Source of the DNA: Castellaniella daejeonensis
GTDB lineage: Bacteria > Pseudomonadota > Gammaproteobacteria > Burkholderiales > Burkholderiaceae_B
DNA length: 64,000 nucleotides
Direction: 5' to 3'
NCBI RefSeq assembly: GCF_039523555.1
Contig: NZ_BAAAFN010000004.1
Span: 1 to 64,000, forward strand
Shown here one piece after another: positions 60,051 through 64,000 of this stretch (position 1 is the first letter of the stretch; each line of letters begins with the position of its first letter). The position numbers and the translations under genes were made by a program. The notes under the pieces are model-generated. The model was not told the origin of the DNA. It was given only the letters and a program-made list of their open reading frames with translations, and made no database searches.

Positions 60051-62191
60051 CGGGCGAGCCTCGACAGGTCGGCCACCTGGTTCATCAGTCCGTGCAGGGA
60101 CCGCAGCAGAGCCAGGCGGTTGGCTCGCACGCGGGCATCTTCGGCCATGACCATGACGTCGGTGAAGAAGGCATCCACGGCGGTGCGGGCCTGGGCCAGG
60201 GTGGCCAGGCTGGCGGTGAAGTCGCCGGCCTTCAGCTGGGCGGTGGCCTGGGGTTCCAGGCGGGCGATGGTGTCGGCCAGCTGGCGTTCGGCAGGCTCGG
60301 TCAGCAGCGCCGGATCGAAGCCGGGCTGGGTGTCGTCGGCCTTTTTCAGCAGATTGCTCACGCGCTTGTTGGCGGCGGCCAGGGATTCGGCCTCGGGCAG
60401 CGTGGCAAACCGTTCGCAGGCCTGGACGCGCGCCGCGACCTGGTGCAGCGGGGGGCGCAGGGCCAGCACCGCGTCGATGGCCGAGCGGTCGGAGCCCGCG
60501 GCCAGCTGATTGCGGTAGCGCTCGTAGACGAATTCCAGCACGGCGTCGACCGTGTCTTTGGCGAGCTGGCCGGGGGCGAATCCGTCGGCCGCCTGCTCCA
60601 GCAGGGCGGCGAGCCGGGCAGGGGTGTCCTGGCTGGGCTGCAGGCGGCCGCCAGCGGTGAGCTGCTCGTAGGCGCTGATCAGGCCCAGGGCCGCGCGGCG
60701 CAGGCCGTAGGGGTCGCGTTCGCCGGTGGGCGCCAGGCCGATGCCCCAGATGCCGACCAGGGTCTCGGCGCGTTCCGCCATGAACAGGACGGCGGCCGTG
60801 AGCGTGTCGTCCGTCACGGGTTCGTCCAGGCGGATGCGGTACTGGTCGCGCAGGGCACGCACTACGTCGGCGGGCTCGCCGTCGTGCGCCGCGTAGTAGG
60901 CCCCCATGATGCCTTGCAGTTCGGGGAACTCGCCCACCATCTGGGTGCCCAGGTCGGCGTGGGCCAGCATGGCGGCGCGGGCGGCCGCCAGGGGGTCGCC
61001 GCCCAGCAGCGGCGCCAGCCAGCGGGCCAGCTTGCGCACGCGCTCGGTGCGCTGCAACTGGGTGCCCAGCTTGTTGTGGTAGACACTGTTGGCAAGGTCG
61101 GCCACGCGGTCGATCAGCGGCGTCTTCAGGTCTGTCTGGTAGAAGAATTGCGCGTCGGCCAGACGCGGACGCACCACGCGCTGGTTGCCCTGGATGATGT
61201 GGGTCGGATCGGCAGGCTGCATGTTGCTGACGATCAGGAAGCGGTGGGTCAGTGCGCCCGTGGCCGGATCGAACAGGGGAAAGTACTTCTGGTTCAGGCG
61301 CATCGTGAGGATCAGGCATTCCGGCGGCACGGCCAGGAAGGCTTCCTCGAAGGCGCCGACGTAGACCGTCGGGTATTCGACCAGGGCGGCGACTTCGTCG
61401 AGCAGGGCTTCGACTTCGGGGCCCTGGCCGATGGTGGCGCCCACCGAGGCCGATGATTCGGCCAGTTGGCGGGCGATGAGCGCGCGCCGTTCCGCAAAGG
61501 ACGGCACCACGCGGCCTTCGGAAGCCAGGCGGTCGGCCCAGGTTTCGGCCGATTCAATGCTCAGCGGGCCGGTTTCCAGGAAACGGTGGCCCAGGGTGAT
61601 CCGGCCGGCCTCCAGGCCGAGCGCATGCACGGGGACGACGTCCGTGCCCCACAGGGCCAGCAGGCGCTGGGCCGGACGCACGAATTTCACGCTGGTGCGG
61701 CCGTCGGCCAGCTGGTATTGCATGACCTTGGGAATGGGCAGGTGGCTGGCGGCGTAGTCTAGGGCCTGCTGCAGGCCGTCGGCCAGTTTCGCACCGGGGG
61801 CGGTGCCTTCGGCGTACAGCACGTCCTGCTTGCCGTCATGCCGGCGGGCCAGGTCGTTTGCGCCCAGGTGTCCCAGGCCCTTGGCCTGGAGCTTTTTCAG
61901 CAGCGCGGGCGTGGGCGCGCCCGCGGCATCCAGGCCGATGGACGCGGGCATGAGTTTTTCGGCGTAGGCCTGGTCGGGGGCCTGACCCAGCACGGCATCG
62001 AGCCGGACGGCCAGCCGCCGGGGGGTGGCATAGGCGGTGCAGGCATCGGGGTCGGCCAGCAGGCCGGCTTCGTCGAGCTTCTTCCGGATGCCTTCTGCAA
62101 AGGCCCGGCCCAGGGCATCCAGCGCCTTGGGCGGGAGTTCTTCGGTGACCAGCTCGACGACCAGGGCACGTGCGTTCGGATGAGTGCTCAT
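60047..62191 (-). CDS. glyS: glycyl-tRNA synthetase beta subunit
   Basis: Large subunit of the bacterial tetrameric GlyRS, needed for tRNA recognition. ALVVELVTEELPPKALDALGRAF is the family N-terminus; ATPRRLAVRLD and IPKVMQYQLADGRTSVKFVRP are B3/4-like editing-region landmarks, an HD-like segment follows, and the C-terminal ALRPPLHQVAARV helices resemble the tRNA-binding DALR domain. Length 714. The ATG at 62191 is preceded by GGGAGG inside the end of glyQ, two bases after the glyQ stop. Confidence 0.95.
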   Translation of the reverse strand: MSTHPNARALVVELVTEELPPKALDALGRAFAEGIRKKLDEAGLLADPDACTAYATPRRLAVRLDAVLGQAPDQAYAEKLMPASIGLDAAGAPTPALLKKLQAKGLGHLGANDLARRHDGKQDVLYAEGTAPGAKLADGLQQALDYAASHLPIPKVMQYQLADGRTSVKFVRPAQRLLALWGTDVVPVHALGLEAGRITLGHRFLETGPLSIESAETWADRLASEGRVVPSFAERRALIARQLAESSASVGATIGQGPEVEALLDEVAALVEYPTVYVGAFEEAFLAVPPECLILTMRLNQKYFPLFDPATGALTHRFLIVSNMQPADPTHIIQGNQRVVRPRLADAQFFYQTDLKTPLIDRVADLANSVYHNKLGTQLQRTERVRKLARWLAPLLGGDPLAAARAAMLAHADLGTQMVGEFPELQGIMGAYYAAHDGEPADVVRALRDQYRIRLDEPVTDDTLTAAVLFMAERAETLVGIWGIGLAPTGERDPYGLRRAALGLISAYEQLTAGGRLQPSQDTPARLAALLEQAADGFAPGQLAKDTVDAVLEFVYERYRNQLAAGSDRSAIDAVLALRPPLHQVAARVQACERFATLPEAESLAAANKRVSNLLKKADDTQPGFDPALLTEPAERQLADTIARLEPQATAQLKAGDFTASLATLAQARTAVDAFFTDVMVMAEDARVRANRLALLRSLHGLMNQVADLSRLAR

Positions 62192-62193
62192 GA

Positions 62194-63087
62194 TCACGCG
62201 ACCTCCCGCAGCATGGGGAAGCCCAGACGTTCGCGCGCATCGTAGTAGGCCTGCGCCACGGCGCGGGACAGGGTGCGGATGCGGCCGATGTAGGTGGCGC
62301 GCTCGGTGACGCTGATGGCGCCGCGCGCATCCAGCAGGTTGAAGGTGTGGGCGGCCTTGAGCGTGGTCTCGTAGGCGGGCAGGGCGAGCGGGACTTCGAT
62401 CAGGCGCTTGGCCTCGGCCTCGTAGTCGTTGAAGTGGGCAAACAGCATGGCGGTGGAGGCGATTTCGAAATTGTAGGTGGACTGCTCGACCTCGTTCTGG
62501 TGGAACACGTCGCGGTAGTACACGGGGGTGCCGTCCGGTCCGCGGGTCCAGACCAGGTCGTAGACCGATTCCACGCCCTGCAGGTACATGGCCAGGCGTT
62601 CCAGGCCGTAGGTGATTTCGCCCATGGTCGGGTTGCAGTCCAGACCGCCGACCTGCTGGAAATAGGTGAACTGGGTGACTTCCATGCCGTTGAGCCAGAC
62701 TTCCCACCCCAGCCCCCAGGCGCCCAGCGTGGGGTTTTCCCAATCATCTTCGACGAAGCGGATGTCGTGCTGCTGCGGGTCGATGCCCAGCGCGCGCAGG
62801 GATCCGATGTACAGGTCCAGGATGTCGAGCGGCGCCGGCTTGAGCACGACCTGGAACTGGTAGTAGTGCTGCAGCCGGTTGGGGTTCTCGCCGTAGCGCC
62901 CGTCCTTGGGGCGGCGCGAGGGCTGGACGTAGGCCGCGCGCCAGGGTTCCGGGCCGATGGCGCGCAGGAACGTGGCGGTGTGCGAGGTGCCGGCCCCGAC
63001 TTCCATGTCGTAGGGCTGCAGCAGGGCACACCCCTGGCGATCCCAATATTGCTGGAGCGATAAAATCAGTTGTTGGAATGTGAGCAT
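62194..63087 (-). CDS. glyQ: glycyl-tRNA synthetase alpha subunit
   Basis: Catalytic subunit of GlyRS, a class II synthetase. Length 297, typical. LTFQQLILSLQQYWDRQGCALLQPYDMEVGAGT is the conserved start, AYVQPSRRPKDGRYGENPNRLQHYYQFQV motif 2 and ITYGLERLAMYLQGVESVYDL the end of the active site. First gene of the minus-strand operon glyQ-glyS-gmhB-plsC-YgjP-type protease, all joined by overlaps or two-base gaps. A TAAAAT box on the minus strand near 63163 may be its -10. Confidence 0.97.
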   Translation of the reverse strand: MLTFQQLILSLQQYWDRQGCALLQPYDMEVGAGTSHTATFLRAIGPEPWRAAYVQPSRRPKDGRYGENPNRLQHYYQFQVVLKPAPLDILDLYIGSLRALGIDPQQHDIRFVEDDWENPTLGAWGLGWEVWLNGMEVTQFTYFQQVGGLDCNPTMGEITYGLERLAMYLQGVESVYDLVWTRGPDGTPVYYRDVFHQNEVEQSTYNFEIASTAMLFAHFNDYEAEAKRLIEVPLALPAYETTLKAAHTFNLLDARGAISVTERATYIGRIRTLSRAVAQAYYDARERLGFPMLREVA

Positions 63088-63191
63088 GGCGTGGCGGGCC
63101 AGGCCCGCGAAGGTTGTGTCGTCCGATGAACGCGGCCAGGGGCCGCGTCCGGAACGGCCATTTTATCCACTTCTCTTTTTTCGGAGAAAAC

Positions 63192-63959
63192 ATGAGCGAT
63201 TGCCTCGACGTGCAGCGACTGGATGGCGTGCTGGTCATGCAGCTCAACCGGCCCCAGGCGCGCAATGCGATCAACCTGGAAACCGCTCAGGCCCTGGCGG
63301 CGGCCCTGGATGCGCTGGACAGCGATCCGGACCTGCACCTGGGCGTGCTGACCGGGTCGGGAGGAAACTTCTGCTCCGGGATGGACCTGAAGGCCTTTGC
63401 CGCGACCGGCCAGCGCCCGTACGTGGGCAAGCGCGGTTTCGCCGGGCTGTGCGAGCAGCCGCCCGCCAAGCCGTTGATCGCTGCCGTCGAAGGCTATGCA
63501 CTGGCCGGCGGCTGCGAGCTGGTCCTGGCGTGCGACCTGGTCGTGGCGGCGCGCGACGCCCGCTTCGGCCTGCCCGAAGTCCGTCGCGGCCTGGTGCCGG
63601 GCTCGGGCGGCATGCTGCGCCTGCCCGCGCGCATTCCCTACCATGTCGCCATGGAAGCCGTGCTCACGGGCGAGGCCTTGGGCGCCGAGCGCCTGTACCA
63701 GCTGGGCCTGGTGAACCGCCTGGCCGAACCCGGCGCGGCGCTGGACGAGGCCCTGGCCATGGCGCGCACCATCGCGGCCAACGGCCCGCTGGCGGTGCGC
63801 ACGGCCAAGTCCGTCATCGCGCAATCGCGCAACTGGCGCCCGGACGAAATGTTCGACCGCCAGCGCCCCCTGATCGCCCACATCTTCACCTCCGAGGACG
63901 CCCGCGAGGGCGCGACCGCGTTCGCCGAGAAACGTCCTCCGGTCTGGAAGGGGCGGTGA
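63192..63959 (+). CDS. crotonase (enoyl-CoA hydratase/isomerase family)
   Basis: A 255-residue single-domain crotonase. LNRPQARNAINLETAQAL, GVLTGSGGNFCSGMDLKAFA (first oxyanion-hole segment) and IAAVEGYALAGGCELVLACDLVVAARDARFGLPEVRRGLVPGSGG (second oxyanion hole and catalytic region) are intact. One glutamate of enoyl-CoA hydratase sits in GCELVLACD and another in LPEVRRG, so hydratase activity is possible. The substrate is unknown. The ATG at 63192 has GGAG eight bases upstream; it is divergent from glyQ. The last 41 bases of the window after it hold nothing recognisable. Confidence 0.88.
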   Translation: MSDCLDVQRLDGVLVMQLNRPQARNAINLETAQALAAALDALDSDPDLHLGVLTGSGGNFCSGMDLKAFAATGQRPYVGKRGFAGLCEQPPAKPLIAAVEGYALAGGCELVLACDLVVAARDARFGLPEVRRGLVPGSGGMLRLPARIPYHVAMEAVLTGEALGAERLYQLGLVNRLAEPGAALDEALAMARTIAANGPLAVRTAKSVIAQSRNWRPDEMFDRQRPLIAHIFTSEDAREGATAFAEKRPPVWKGR

Positions 63960-64000
63960 AGCCCGGGGACGGCCGGTTTCGTTTGCCGATATCATGCGGA

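Overview
The window is high-GC chromosomal DNA of a betaproteobacterium, most likely Alcaligenaceae (Bordetella, Achromobacter, Castellaniella and relatives). The grounds are the protein styles throughout, a single-chain MurE-MurF ligase, a complete betaproteobacterial dcw cluster running into lpxC and secA, and a glyQ-glyS-gmhB-plsC block. It reads as core, vertically inherited chromosome. I see no insertion sequence, prophage, CRISPR array, integrase or toxin-antitoxin pair.

Layout. 1-360: the 23S-5S spacer, 5S rRNA and terminator that end an rRNA operon. 437-4364: a small membrane protein, a SWIB-domain protein, dihydroorotase (pyrC) and the ABC-F ATPase uup. 4484-4890: RNase P RNA (rnpB). 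5071-10337: a branched-chain amino-acid type ABC transporter (two ATPases and two permeases on +, with a convergent Tat-exported binding protein). 10659-27745: the dcw cluster mraZ-rsmH-ftsL-ftsI-murEF-mraY-murD-ftsW-murG-murC-ddl-ftsQ-ftsA-ftsZ, with start/stop overlaps at most junctions, a promoter with MraZ-box-like repeats at its head and a strong terminator after ftsZ. 27806-33262: lpxC, a DciA-like gene, an M23 peptidase and secA. 33322-37390 (minus): mgtE, an acyl-CoA thioesterase, an M20 amidohydrolase and an inositol monophosphatase. 37487-42484: mnmC, a divergent GH31-like protein and a metallophosphoesterase. 42554-42629: tRNA-Lys(UUU). 42860-44401: a kinase-like/P-loop fusion protein. 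44581-49677: the methionine (metNIQ) and glutamine-type (glnHPQ) ABC transporters. 49711-52378 (minus): a coiled-coil membrane protein and the murU-amgK cell-wall recycling pair. 52530-57323: lptD-surA-rsmA. 57345-63087 (minus): gloA, a YgjP-type metalloprotease, plsC, gmhB, glyS and glyQ. 63192-63959: a crotonase.

The dominant theme is envelope construction. The dcw genes make and polymerise lipid II and assemble the divisome. lpxC commits precursor to lipid A, gmhB supplies LPS heptose, and lptD and surA place LPS and outer-membrane proteins. amgK/murU salvage MurNAc, and secA drives export. I found no undescribed multi-gene system. The points worth a second look are single-protein departures from family rules: a mature LptD with no cysteine, a GH31 homologue that seems to lack its catalytic acid/base, a GlnP permease with an extra hydrophobic insertion, the MurE-MurF fusion with a trimmed junction, and several structured intergenic elements.
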